Below, piece after piece: positions 32,601 to 42,865 of a DNA stretch of 64,000 bases. The stretch lies in the NCBI RefSeq assembly GCF_004193775.1, contig NC_041004.1, positions 2,866,718 through 2,930,717 on the forward strand, read 5' to 3'. The translations under genes were made by a program, and so were the position numbers. This DNA comes from Glycine soja (Eukaryota; Streptophyta; Magnoliopsida; Fabales; Fabaceae). How positions within the stretch are numbered: position 1 is the stretch's first letter; every line of letters starts with the position of its first letter. The notes under the pieces are model-generated. The model was not told the DNA's origin. It saw only the letters and a list, made by a program, of their open reading frames with translations, and did not search any database.

Positions 32601-33024
32601 GGTATTAATTTAATTCCCATCTTTGCATTCTACTGCTAATGAGGCACCTGAACATGACAGAACAACCTGTGAGCAGCATCAGAAAGTGCTCAACTTTTGT
32701 ACAATCATCTGTTAATGTGATTGCTATTAAAAATTTATATGGCTATGTTAGATAAATAATTGGATTATGAAAAGTATATGTTAATATCAATCTTATCATG
32801 GATAAAGATATCTAAATAAAATCTAAATATCTAATACTTGATAACATTTCAGGAGTTCTGTCACTCTTCTTTTGGTGGCCAAGAAGCACAATTGCTCCCT
32901 CAATAAACCCTCACATGATATCCATATCGCGACCCAGAAACTGATGATAACTAGAGCGACAGATCGAGAGAAAGAGGACACATACATCATCAAGAAACAA
33001 CATTGAAAAGCCTACATGGACACC
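32601..33024. other. array linker
   Basis: As 23435-23784, with an extra GGAGTTCTGTCACTCTTC segment at 32852-32890 that recurs at 35.64 kb. Ends with a fragment C-type exon 1 relic (GCCTACATGGACACC) fused directly to the next ATG. Confidence 0.4.
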
Positions 33025-33084
33025 ATGAAGCTCGTTTGGTCTCCAGAATCAGCCTTGAAATCCTACATCGACACTCTTAAATCA
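33025..33084 (+). pseudogene. intact DUF1442 exon 1 without exon 2 (first copy)
   Basis: Exactly 60 bp, 20 codons, starting MKLVWSPESALKSY and ending TLKS, followed by a perfect donor GTAAGAACC. Same length and phase as exon 1 of the intact gene. No DUF1442 exon 2 follows; invertase-foldback DNA lies downstream. Conserved coding makes it the best-preserved piece in the array. Confidence 0.8.
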
Positions 33085-33621
33085 GTAAGAACCTTTAACA
33101 CCATGAACCATCAATCACATAATTAATAATTTTCTTTCTTTAGCTTCTTCATTTTCTTTTATTCTTTCTTTATCACTACTTTCTTTTCCTCTTGATATGC
33201 ACAAATGATATACGTAATTTGTCTGCCATTGTTATAACTTTTGCCTTTTAGAACTATTTTCTTGTCCTTGCATGTGTATATATGGTTATGCAACAAAGTA
33301 ATTGATATACTTATTAAATATGTTAGATTTTACACAAAAGATTCTTACCAAGTATCCGATGGATACGAAGGATATGGATGTCTCCATTGAATTTGTATAT
33401 GAATTATTCACTAGGGTTATGAGGGAGCGTGGTGCTACCATCTGAGAAGCTATTTGGATAGTTTTGAAGAGAAAGTTAGTTACGATCAGATGTCCACTTG
33501 TTGTTACATTCATTTATTGTTTTACATTGCTTAGAGAATATATAAGTCACTCGTTGTATGAAAAGATTATTGTTCTAGGTCTAGGTTTCACCAGTTTCTT
33601 ACCTATAAAATTGTGAAGAGT
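33085..33621. other. intron-like linker and foldback flank
   Basis: DUF1442 intron-like sequence, then the block with VYELFTRV and GAAGCTATTTGGATAG. A parallel arrangement follows the exon at 36759. Confidence 0.45.
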
Positions 33622-33928
33622 TCAATCCTATTTATAAATCAACAGTAATCCAATTTTGTGCTTCCATTTATGAAAACACATCCAGTTCAGTATTTAAAAT
33701 ATCAAGCTGTTTACGGTTATCCAATTGAGATTCAAGCACTTTTCTATGTGGCTTTAAGGTGTGTTTGAATGGAACACCTTAAATCCATGAAGAAAAGTGT
33801 TTGAATCTCAATTAGATAAACCATAGACAACTTGATATGACATGAAAATATGAAAATAAGAAGTATTGAAACAATATGTGTTTTTGGAAACACAAAATTG
33901 GACTTTTCTTGATTTATAAATTGGATTG
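33622..33928. repeat. invertase-derived foldback 6 (short form)
   Basis: Left-arm text AAGCTGTTTACGGTTATCC continues GAGATTCAAGCACTTTTC and encodes [18 protein letters not shown], the cleanest invertase match in the window. After TTTGAATGG the arm returns inverted to 33928. Confidence 0.85.
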
Positions 33929-34320
33929 ATTTTTCACAATAATAATCTAAGAAATTGGAGAAAGCTAGAAATAAAACAATAATTTTTTCCTATGGCTAAT
34001 GTCTTATTATATTATCTAAGCAAATATAAAACAATAAATGAATGCAACAACAAGATGTTGGTATCTAATAAAAATTAACTTTCTCATCAAAACTATCCAA
34101 ATGAGAATTTGTGCTAACCATGAAAATATAACCGAGGATTAATGTCTCATGGCTTCTCAGAGTATGCAAGGCAGTGATTCAAAATTAAAAAAGATGGAAC
34201 GCCGAATATTTACAAAAGATGTTTATTTTGAAGTCATAAGAACATTAGGTGTGTGCTTAGTTCTGCTATGTTGGACAAGTTGTTTCAGTAAACAAGTATT
34301 TTTACGTAACTTTTATCGTT
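33929..34320. repeat. L block, copy 3
   Basis: As 10027-10430; truncated at about 34310, where it joins linker DNA (GTCCAAGTAAGCTTTTAGAG). Short ATG frame at 34149. Confidence 0.5.
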
Positions 34321-34603
34321 GTCCAAGTAAGCTTTTAGAGCTGTACGTGTACATTAAGCCCAAAAAAACAATCGTTATACATTTTAATTAATAATAGATA
34401 TAGATCCTAAAAATCAAATGTGGTTTTTTATGTCTGTGGAATTTAGATTGAATCTAACACAAAAGTAGCATTGACCAGAGATTAAGAAAGTAAACTGCTA
34501 CTAATAATTTTTCCAAGTTAAAGGGTTACCTAGTTCCTTAGACATCCTAATTATAGGAATTGGCATTAGATCATTGGTGCTTCTTGTAGTTGAGGGTGCT
34601 TAG
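34321..34603. other. array linker
   Basis: As 15800-16070 (AATAATAGATATAGATCC, GGTTACCTAGTTCC). No gene. Confidence 0.4.
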
Positions 34604-34663
34604 TGATTAAACAGTGTCCATGTAAGCTTTTAAGGACTGTTTCTGGAGACCAAGCTTAGCAGT
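34604..34663 (-). pseudogene. antisense DUF1442 exon 1 remnant, second type, copy 2
   Basis: The minus strand reads AAGCTTGGTCTCCAGAAAC then CTTACATGGACACTG; as 16073-16133 but slightly better preserved (GGTCTCC retained). The start codon is lost. Confidence 0.65.
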
Positions 34664-35110
34664 GTAAGTGTCTCTTTTCTCTCTTTCTCTGTGTGTGTTA
34701 GAATGTGGATATTATGTCAGGTATATCAGTTGGTAATGTTGTTCTAATGAATGATTATGGATATATATAAGCGGTTTGAGAGGCATTGACTTTAATTTGG
34801 CTCACTCAATTTGCACGTATTTTTTTATCCTTGAAAATAATTAATTTACATCTAACTTATGTTTTATTACTGATTTGTTAGTTGTTGTCCAGAGTATCTT
34901 CAGTGGCCAGAGACTATCCTATAACTGATCTCTTTTCATAATTTTTTCGTTGTTTTTATTCTTTCCTATGTTATAAGAATTGTTATTAAAAAATGTACCT
35001 AAGAGTATTATTACACTAATTGATGAAATTAACTGGAGATGATTCATTCAATATCCTTCTCTGCTTTCACTTCTTATTTAATTTTATTCCATATAGTACT
35101 TATGCATATT
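34664..35110 (-). promoter_or_regulatory. copy of the DUF1442 upstream region, 4
   Basis: GGATATATATAAGCGG, GAGGCATTGACTTTAATTTG and TATGCATATTGTGCAGAC as beside the intact gene. Confidence 0.6.
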
Positions 35111-35450
35111 GTGCAGACATCACAGCCTATTAAAAATATATTTCTGTGTAAAACAAAAATTTAAGAAGTCATGGTTGAAGCATCATATTCAAATTCGTGA
35201 AGTAAGTAGAGAGGAAACAAGGTTCTGAAAACAAAAATATGTTGTTATGCTTTTCCTCTGTTCTCTGATAACTGAAAGTTTTGTGCTTCCTTGCATTCAA
35301 TTGGTTTTGCTTCTCACTTTGGTATACTAACAGTATGGAATGTTTTGTGGGAGAAAACTCATTTTTCACATAACCATATGCCTTGGTGTTTGGAACACTT
35401 TGTTTTTGGTTATAAAAGTTTTGCTTTTTAATAGGCTTCTTGAAAAAAAT
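35111..35450 (-). pseudogene. unrecognised ORF block, copy 4 (truncated)
   Basis: Homologous to the C-terminal two-thirds of 16606-17058; its upstream third is deleted at about 35452. Confidence 0.35.
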
Positions 35451-35787
35451 CCCAGCGCAGCATCAGAAAGTGCTCAACTTTTGCACAATCATCTGTTAAT
35501 GTGATTGCTATTAATTATTCATATGGCTATGTTAGATATATAATTGGATTATGAAAAATATATGTTAATAACAATCTTATCATGGATAAAGATATCTAAA
35601 TAAAATCTAAATATCTAAAACTTGATAACATTGCAGGCGTTCTGTCACTCTTCTTTTGGTGGCCAAGAAACACAATTGCTCCCTCAATAACCCTCACATG
35701 ATATTCATATCGCCACCCAGAAACTGATGATAACTAGACCCACAGATCGAGAGAAAGAGGACACATACACCATCAAGAAACAACTTT
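35451..35787. other. array linker
   Basis: As 23510-23784 plus the GTTCTGTCACTCTTC segment. No gene. Confidence 0.4.
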
Positions 35788-36271
35788 GAAAAGCCTACAT
35801 GGACACCGTGAAAAGTCAAATCAGTAAGAACATTTAACTTCTCATGGAACCATCTTTCTTTTTTTCTTTGTATGGTTCTTGATGTTAAGTAGGGTGTTTA
35901 ATTACTGATATGACGTTGTACATGTAAGCTTTTAAATCTGTACGTGTACATTAAGCCCAAAGAAACAATTGGTATACATTTTAATTAATAATTTTTATGG
36001 TGTTACTTTTTCTTTCTCTTTTGCTCTATTGTTTACTATTGTTTCACTTGATTAATTCTTGTCTGAAGTGAGATGTACATGTGTATAATCCCAGATGATA
36101 GATGGAGGTGTTGACGCCAAAAGGGTGGTGGCAGCAGAGGAGGTGGAGACGGCGGTGCCGCGGCTTCATTACTAATCAATGTTCTTGTTTCTTGTAGGAA
36201 GGGTTTGAACTTTGGATATTGCTTACACAGAGAAAAGGAGTGGTGCAGCAGATCAAGAATCAGGTAAATGA
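35788..36271 (+). pseudogene. DUF1442 fragment C, copy 3
   Basis: As 23785-24266: exon 1 remnant to 35823, intron, acceptor CCCAG at 36094, same internal deletion of exon 2. Confidence 0.7.
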
Positions 36272-36758
36272 CTTGAATCTAACTTTTATTATTAATGATC
36301 ATGAGTTAAAGATTATGAATTTCTTAACCAAGTCTAGGACTATCTTAGCTTTTTATACGGTATTCTCAAGCTATATTTGTTTATTTTTATATATGACCAT
36401 GGGGAGACTTAGAAGTGTCAAATGCTTACGAAGGAAGAAGAGCCTATTGAATTGAGGAGACCACGGTAACTTTTCTCAGGTATACACTACACACATTATA
36501 ATTTTTTAACTTCCCAAGGACATTTAGTAAGGGTGGAAAAATTTAAGTGTGTATAATCCCAGGTGAGAAAAAATTTACATTGTTCGTGTTACATACTCTA
36601 ACTATGTGTATTTGTGTTCTACAATCAAGATATAATCTTTCTATCAAGGATAATCACCAATCTATGTAATTTAAATGCGTTTTCCGGGAATATGCATCCT
36701 TCTTCCAAAAACTGAAAGTGAAGACAAGTAAATGCAGAGAGAAAGAACCTTTAACACC
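36272..36758. other. array linker
   Basis: Matches 24267-24597 up to about 36600, then unrelated sequence. This is the version without the SEC6 insertion. Confidence 0.45.
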
Positions 36759-36818
36759 ATGAAGCTCCTTTGGTCTCCAAAATCATCCTTGAAATCCTAC
36801 ATCGACACTGTTAAATCA
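36759..36818 (+). pseudogene. intact DUF1442 exon 1 without exon 2 (second copy)
   Basis: Sixty bp encoding MKLLWSPKSSLKSY ... TVKS with the donor GTAAGAACC. Two or three residue changes from the intact gene. Followed by the same intron-like and foldback-flank sequence as the exon at 33025. Confidence 0.8.
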
Positions 36819-37357
36819 GTAAGAACCTTTAACATCATGAATCACATAATTAATAATTTTCTTTCTTTAGCTTCTTCATTTTGTTTTATTCTTTCTTTAT
36901 CACTTTCTTTTCCTCTTGATATGCACAAATGATATATACGTAATTTGTTTTCCATTGTTATAACTTTTGCCTTTTAGATCTATTTTCTTGTCCTTGCATG
37001 TGTATATATGGTTATGCAACAAAGTAATTCATATACTTTATTAAATATGTTAGTTTTCACTTAAAAGATTCGTACCAAATATCCAATGGATAAGAAGGAT
37101 ATGGATGTCTCCATTGAATATGTATATGAATTATTCACTAGGGTTTTGAGGGAGCATGATGCTACCATCTAAGAAGCTATTTGGATAATTTTGAAGAGAA
37201 AGTTAGTTATGATGAGATGTCCATTTGTTGTTGCACTCATTTATTGTTTTACATTGCTTAGAGAATATATAAGGCACTTGTTGTATGAAAAGATTATTGT
37301 TCTAGGTTTAGGTTTCACCAGTTTTTTATACCTAAATAAAATTGTGAAGAGTTCAAT
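36819..37357. other. intron-like linker and foldback flank
   Basis: As 33085-33621; contains a frame with SIEYVYELFTRVLREHDAT followed by a stop. Confidence 0.45.
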
Positions 37358-38010
37358 CCTATTTATAAATCAACAATAATTCAATTTTGTGCTTCCATTA
37401 ATGAAAACAAATTCAGTATTTCAAATATCAAGTTGTTTACGGTTATTCAATTGAGATTCAAGCACTTTTCTATGTGGTTTTAAGGTGTGTTTTATTGCAT
37501 GAGCAAGATGTTGAATGCAGGGGGTTCATAAAACAAATTGTCAAACTTTTGCATGCCTTAAGCTCTCATCTGAGAAGTTATTTTTTGACGGATTTGAAGT
37601 AACTTAACTACATATATCACCTTAAAACAGAGCAGTACTCATCTATTGTTTTACTATTGAAGTACAACAAATTTAATGTTAGAAGAATGACATTAAACTT
37701 GTTGTGTATAGTATTTGAGTACTCTTCTATTTTGAAGCAATATACGTGGTTAAGTTGTTTCAAATCCAACCTAAAATAATTTAGCTTAAGACATGCAATT
37801 GTTTGACAATTTGTTCTATTAATTCATTGCATTCAACATTTTGCTTAAGCAATTGCATGGAACACCTTAAATCCATGAAGAAAAGTGTTTGAATCTCAAT
37901 TAGATAACCATAGACAACTTGATGACATAAAAAATATGAAAATAAGAAGTATTGAAGCAGTGTGTGTTTTTGGAAACACAAAATTGGATTTTTCTTGATT
38001 TATAAATTGG
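37358..38010. repeat. invertase-derived foldback 7 (long form, no MITE)
   Basis: The left arm encodes [30 protein letters not shown] and, with gaps, YNKFNV. The right arm (minus strand, 37781-37981) encodes [17 protein letters not shown] and [15 protein letters not shown]. The arms meet near 37690 at AATTTAATGTTAGAAG. This copy lacks the CACTA-like MITE and shows the pre-insertion layout. Confidence 0.85.
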
Positions 38011-38500
38011 ATTGAACTTTCACGATAATAATCTAAGAAACTGAAGAAATCTAAAACTAAATCAATAAAAAATAAAAACTATATAAAAATAAGAAACTAG
38101 TTCAGACATGTTGTGCATATAGGTTATGCTAAAAACCTGGCAGCCTCAACCATGTAATGTTGGATGTTTCGAAGTCAATAACAATAAAACTTAGACAAGA
38201 GTAAGAGATTAGACCTAGTAGCCTCATCCAGCACAACCTGAAAATCGAGAGTAAAATATATTAATCCTTAGAAAATAGATAAAATGTACTAAATTATCAA
38301 TGCATAATAAATTAAAATAAAACATAATTAAAGGACAAAATAATTGCCTAATTACTATAATTATGTAAATGCTATAATTTCCTAATTTAAGGACAAAATT
38401 ACCATAATTAAAGACATCTCCAATATCTAACAATGTTCATTCTACTCACACAGAAAAATAAGCAAATAAAGTTTTAACCTCCATTTAAGTCTGCACATGT
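38011..38500. other. spacer right of the array
   Basis: AT-rich, no gene recognised. The array's sequence families end near 38040. Confidence 0.5.
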
Positions 38501-39046
38501 ACGCTAAAGATTTGGAAATTTGTATTGAATATTAGAATATTTTGATTACATTGTTTGAGATTTTAGAAGTAAGCAGCAGTATCTCTTTTATCTTATTTAT
38601 AGTCGTTTCAGATTTATTTACATTAATGAGCAATAATAAGAAATGTAAATCCCCAAGTACTAATCGTCACTATACATGAATCTGGCTATTCTAGGATCCT
38701 GGACATCAATTCCTAAAAATATAAACAATTTCCAACAATCATCATAACATCTGGTATGTCATTTAAGTTACCAAGACGAATAACCTTTTAGGAGTATTCC
38801 ATATAGTATAAATAATAAACAATATATCAATATTTAAGCAATAAAATAAATAAGAGATACTATTGAACTTGAAGGAAGAATAAGACCACCAGGAGATAAT
38901 TGAGAGATAATCTCCTCTTAATTGGCAAGAGATTAAAAAGGAAAGAATATACAGGAAATCCTAAAATAATGAAAAGAATATTCTCCTAGCTGTACTGGAA
39001 TTGGAAATCTGAATGAATCTCCAAAATTAATGGACAATCACCAACA
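38500..39046 (-). mobile_element. LTR-like remnants, minus strand
   Basis: On the minus strand two segments begin TGTTGGAAATTG (38737) and TGTTGGTGATTG (39046), the usual TG start of copia LTRs. The first is followed by CTATAAATAAGATAAAAGAG. No matched pair, primer site or target duplication was found. Confidence 0.35.
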
Positions 39047-40274
39047 ATATGATATCATACAGCTTGTTCTTAGTAACAAATATAAAGTTGAAAAAGGAAA
39101 AACTATAAAAATTTCAAAGTAGAATATGTTAAATGCCTAAAAGTAATATATATTAAACCTAAAAAAATATGATATTTTGTTACAGAGAAAAGAGAAGAAA
39201 CTACAGTGAGAGAGGTGGGTTTAATCTAAAATAATTATTAAAATTATTAAAATATAAGAAAAATTAATTTAAAGTAATTATATATGTGTGTGTGCATAAA
39301 TATTGTAAATTTGAAAAAAAATCAAAAAATTATATTGATAGATACTAATTGATATTATAAAACATGTTACAGATTTAAATAATACAAGTTATTTGGTTTC
39401 ACAACTTCATCTTCACTTGCCTGCTTGCAAGAGAATGTAGCTTTTATATAAGCATTAAATAGTAATATTTAATAATATTATAAATGTAATTAATAATCAT
39501 GCATATATTTAATGTTATTAATGTAGCTTTTATATAAGCATTAAATATTAATATCTAATAACATTATAAATATAAAATTTATGGAACATAACATATTTAA
39601 TAAATGCAATATGTAATTTAATACATGTATTTATATATTTTATGTTATTAATGTAGTATTTATTATAATTATTAAATGTCATTTATAATTAAATTTATTA
39701 TTAATATTTAAAAACAATGTTTATCAAATAAAATATTTTATTAAAATTAATAAACATAAATTTTAAATGATAATAAATTTAAATTAATATATTATATTTA
39801 TTAAATATATGTGGAACATTATATATGTTTCTTAATTCATGTGGTCTAAAAATAATAATATAACGTTTCTTAAGTTCAATTAATATATTATATTTTTTTA
39901 ATATCATTATAAATATATTGTCAAATTATATATGTATATATATTTGATAAATATTACTATATAAGTTGAAAATATGTTTATTCATATATTTATACGAATT
40001 ATATGAATACTTGTGTCGAATGTATGTTTTACTTTTTAATTAGGTAAATTAAAAAATATTTAAAATTTCAAATGTATATTAATATAACACAAGTTGATAT
40101 AAAACACGTTAATTATTTACCATATAAAGGAAATAGAAATTAAAGATATTGTAAATGGATTCAAAACTACTCTAAAACCTAATATTAAGTCTATAAGTAT
40201 TGCTATGCTATGCAATGGTTGATCAAAACTTTATAATACTGAAAACAAAGTTACATACATATTCAAGATAAGAG
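39047..40274. other. spacer and duplicated upstream region of LTP-like gene 2
   Basis: AT-rich. From about 39420 it parallels 8880-9396, with repeated (T)TATATAAGCATTAAATA phrases. The last 60 bp before the start codon differ from copy 1 at only a few positions. Confidence 0.5.
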
Positions 40275-40676
40275 ATGGAACAAAAGAAAGTTTTGACTAT
40301 GGTCTTATTTGTTATGGCTCATGGTTTATTGGCAATAACAGTCCATGCATCTCAACAACTTCCTGCAGCATGCGATTGGTATGAATCATTAATTGACACT
40401 TGTAAGTCTGCTTTGCTTACAGCAGGATTTGGGTTCAATCCAACTAGTGATTGTTGTTACGAATCATATTATGCATTTAATCATGCCATGTTTGACAAAA
40501 CTGGTAAAGCTATAATAAATATGTGCAATTGTTTTCAGTTTGCTACGAAATCATTAAAGTATGACCCATATAAAATTATAGGACTTCCTCACACATGCGG
40601 GATTAAAATTTCTTTTCCTATTAGCATGTGTGTATTTTGGCCAACTGTCCCTCTGACCCTTGTACCAAAACAATAG
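40275..40676 (+). CDS. LTP-like 8-cysteine-motif protein, copy 2
   Basis: A single-exon frame of 133 residues with signal peptide (MEQKKVLTMVLFVMAHG...VHAS). Cysteine pattern C-X9-C-X16-CC-X22-CNC-X21-C-X10-C. The protein is nearly identical to copy 1 in the signal peptide and C-terminal half; the loop between cysteines 2 and 3 is three residues longer. Changes cluster in the mature N-terminal half (for example DGYEL to DWYES, and ALN to AFN), which lines the lipid cavity in known nsLTPs, so ligand preference may differ. Both frames are open, so both genes may be active. The upstream 450 bp are duplicated too; downstream similarity ends about 10 bp after the stop. Confidence 0.8.
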   Translation: MEQKKVLTMVLFVMAHGLLAITVHASQQLPAACDWYESLIDTCKSALLTAGFGFNPTSDCCYESYYAFNHAMFDKTGKAIINMCNCFQFATKSLKYDPYKIIGLPHTCGIKISFPISMCVFWPTVPLTLVPKQ

Positions 40677-41635
40677 AATGACTTATGCTTCTAATAAAGT
40701 ACTTGCGTTTTCTTGGGAGAGTTGTTTTGGATGGATTATAAACTCGAGTTTTTTTTAGATTATTGTGTCAAGTTAACAATATTTCTTGTGTGTTTTGTTG
40801 ACATTGACGAACATGAGTTTTTGCTATATACTGAGGCATCAAGATTTTGTAGAAAGTAAAATAAAAAAATTAGAAACTAATGTAAGACTCTAAATCTCAA
40901 CTAAGAGCAATTCTATTATGTATGAGAGTTTAGATACACGAAGGAAGTGTGATCCTTTGTGATTCAGTCGTTTACCTGGTTTAAATGCGTAACGAAATCA
41001 CGTACAGTTATATTATATGTCTTGCTTTTCAAAAAACAAATAGTATGTCATCGATCTATTCCAAAATAAGTATTATTTTAAATTGTTTCACCCAAATCAA
41101 AAAAGTTAGTAAATAAATGAAAATGAGTAATTATTTTATAAAATTAACTTAATAAATAAATAAATAAAGTTTATATTGATGAAAAACAACAATTAAGTTT
41201 ATATTAAAAAGGTAAATGTAGCATTTATTTTGCTAACATGCTCACACATCAGTTTTAGTTGGAGTATATTACTTACACCCAAATATTTTGGAAAAAAAAT
41301 CTTTTCTTTCTTATTTTATTTCAGCGGTAGTTTTGAATTCTCTCAAATTCAATTAAAATAATTTGTATTCTTTCTCCTCTTTCCCCTCTATCACGTACTG
41401 TATTGTGCATTTCCCTTAATTTTTTAAACGCTTTCATCTTCTCTCCCCCACCACTGTGGATATGCCACCGACAGCAAGCGCGTTTCCGATCCGCAATGTC
41501 TCCCTCTCGGTGTTCTTCACGACATCCCTGAGTCAAGAATGTGTCCGGGTCCAAATCCCTCAACCATCCTTGCAAGGCACAAGAAGGGGTTGAATTATGT
41601 TTTTAAAATTTTAAAATTTTTCTTGGGTTTGACAG
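40677..41635. other. intergenic stretch
   Basis: No gene recognised. 41330-41600 is GC-richer (CTCCCCCACCACTGTGG, GGATATGCCACCGACAGC) and looks like a 5' UTR or gene relic, but its frames are short and unmatched. Confidence 0.4.
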
Positions 41636-42384
41636 TTTTTTGGTTGGTTGGACCGAAAAATGATTTATGGATTTTTTTGTCTCCGATCCTTCTGTGTTTT
41701 ATTTTTTCATTTGGTTGTTTTGGTCAAAAAACCCAAAGGCTGATGCTTGGTTCTTTTCTCTCCCGAGAGGAAAACCCAAAGGTCGAAGCTTTTTTTGCTT
41801 GGTTTGACAGTTGTTTATTTGGGTTGGCCGGAAAATTATTTTTTATGGGTTCTTTTTAAAACTATTCTTTTGTGTTTCGTTTTCCGTTTGCTTGGTTTGA
41901 CCAAAAAATCCAAAGGCTCTTGCTTGGTTGTTTTCTTTTCTGAGAGGAAAATCCAAAGGCCGAAGCTTTTTGGCTTGGTTTGACAGTTCTTTGCTTAGGT
42001 TGGCCGGAAAATGATTTTTGGGTTATTTTTAAGACTATCCTTCTGTGTTTTGATTTTTCATATGCTTGGTTCTTTCTCCATTGATTTCTGGGTTCTTTTC
42101 CAAACTATTCTTCTGCGTTTTTTTTTTTTCCATTTGCTTGGTTTGGCCGAAAAACCCAAAGGCTCTTGCTTGGTTGTTTTCTCTTCTGAGAGGAAAACCC
42201 AAAGGCCAAAGCTTTTTGGCTTGGTTTCACAGTTCTTTGCTTGGGTTGGCCAAAAAATGATTTATGGGTTCTTTTCTCTCCTATCCTTCTACGTTTTCTT
42301 TTTTCATTTGATTGTTTTGACCGAAAAACCTAAAGGTTGTTGTTTGGTTTGCCCGTTGTTTTCTCTCACGTGATTTCTTGGTTT
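41636..42384. repeat. tandem repeat, about 160-175 bp unit, five copies
   Basis: Units start near 41636, 41806, 41981, 42069 (short) and 42227. Each contains GGTTTGACAGTT, GGTTGGCCGGAAAATGA, TATGGGTTCTTTT, AAACCCAAAGGCTCTTGC and GAGAGGAAAACCCAAAGGCC with about 10-20 percent divergence. The several forward open frames here are produced by the repeat. Confidence 0.85.
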
Positions 42385-42865
42385 GACAGTTATTTGACGG
42401 CCCAAAAAAATTGTATTTTTTTTGTGTTCCTCGGGCTTATTTGATTGTGGTTGACTATTATTCTTCTTCTGCAACACAAAAGCTTCAATTTTTTTGCATC
42501 TTCTATCTTTCTTTTGTATTATGATGACTTTTGGTAGGACAAAAGGTTAAATTTTTTTGTGTTCCTGAACCTTCCCCGACGTAAAGTTGTCACCGAGAGC
42601 AACAAAGAAGACAACAAATAGTGTCCGACATTTAGAGGACAGGTTTGTGATGTATTTCATTTCTCCTTTTGATTTCTGGGTTCTGTTGGTACAAAAGATT
42701 GAATTTTTTTGTGTTCCTCGGACTTATTTGGTAGTGGCTGACTATTGTTCTTCCTTTGCAACACAAAAGCTTTAATTTTTTTGCGTCTTTTGCCTTTGTT
42801 TTGTGTTATGATGATTTTTCACAGGATAAAAGGTTAAATTTTTTTGTGTTCCTGAGTCTTCCCCG
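42385..42865. repeat. second tandem repeat, about 200-260 bp unit, two copies
   Basis: TTTTTTGTGTTCCTCGGACTT, TGCAACACAAAAGCTT, GTGTTATGATGA and AAAGGTTAAATTTTTTTGTG recur at 42415-42585 and 42700-42865, directly after the first tandem array. Confidence 0.8.

Larger units (their letters stand above)
10027..38010. repeat. scrambled tandem array of DUF1442 / invertase / SEC6 fragments
   Basis: The core block order (invertase foldback, S block, DUF1442 fragment A, GGTTC repeat, antisense exon 1, DUF1442 fragment B) occurs three times; fragment B starts are 8,015 and 9,176 bp apart. By eye the three copies of fragment B and its right flank differ at only a few positions per 200 bp, so duplication is recent. 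L blocks, fragment C, copies of the DUF1442 upstream region and an unrecognised ORF block fill the gaps in varying order. The array is bracketed by the two LTP-like genes. Confidence 0.85.

Noticed and set aside
41539..42373. Overlapping forward ORFs with repeated GLAEKPKGSCL-like text
   Set aside because: Produced by the 170-bp tandem repeat in two frames.
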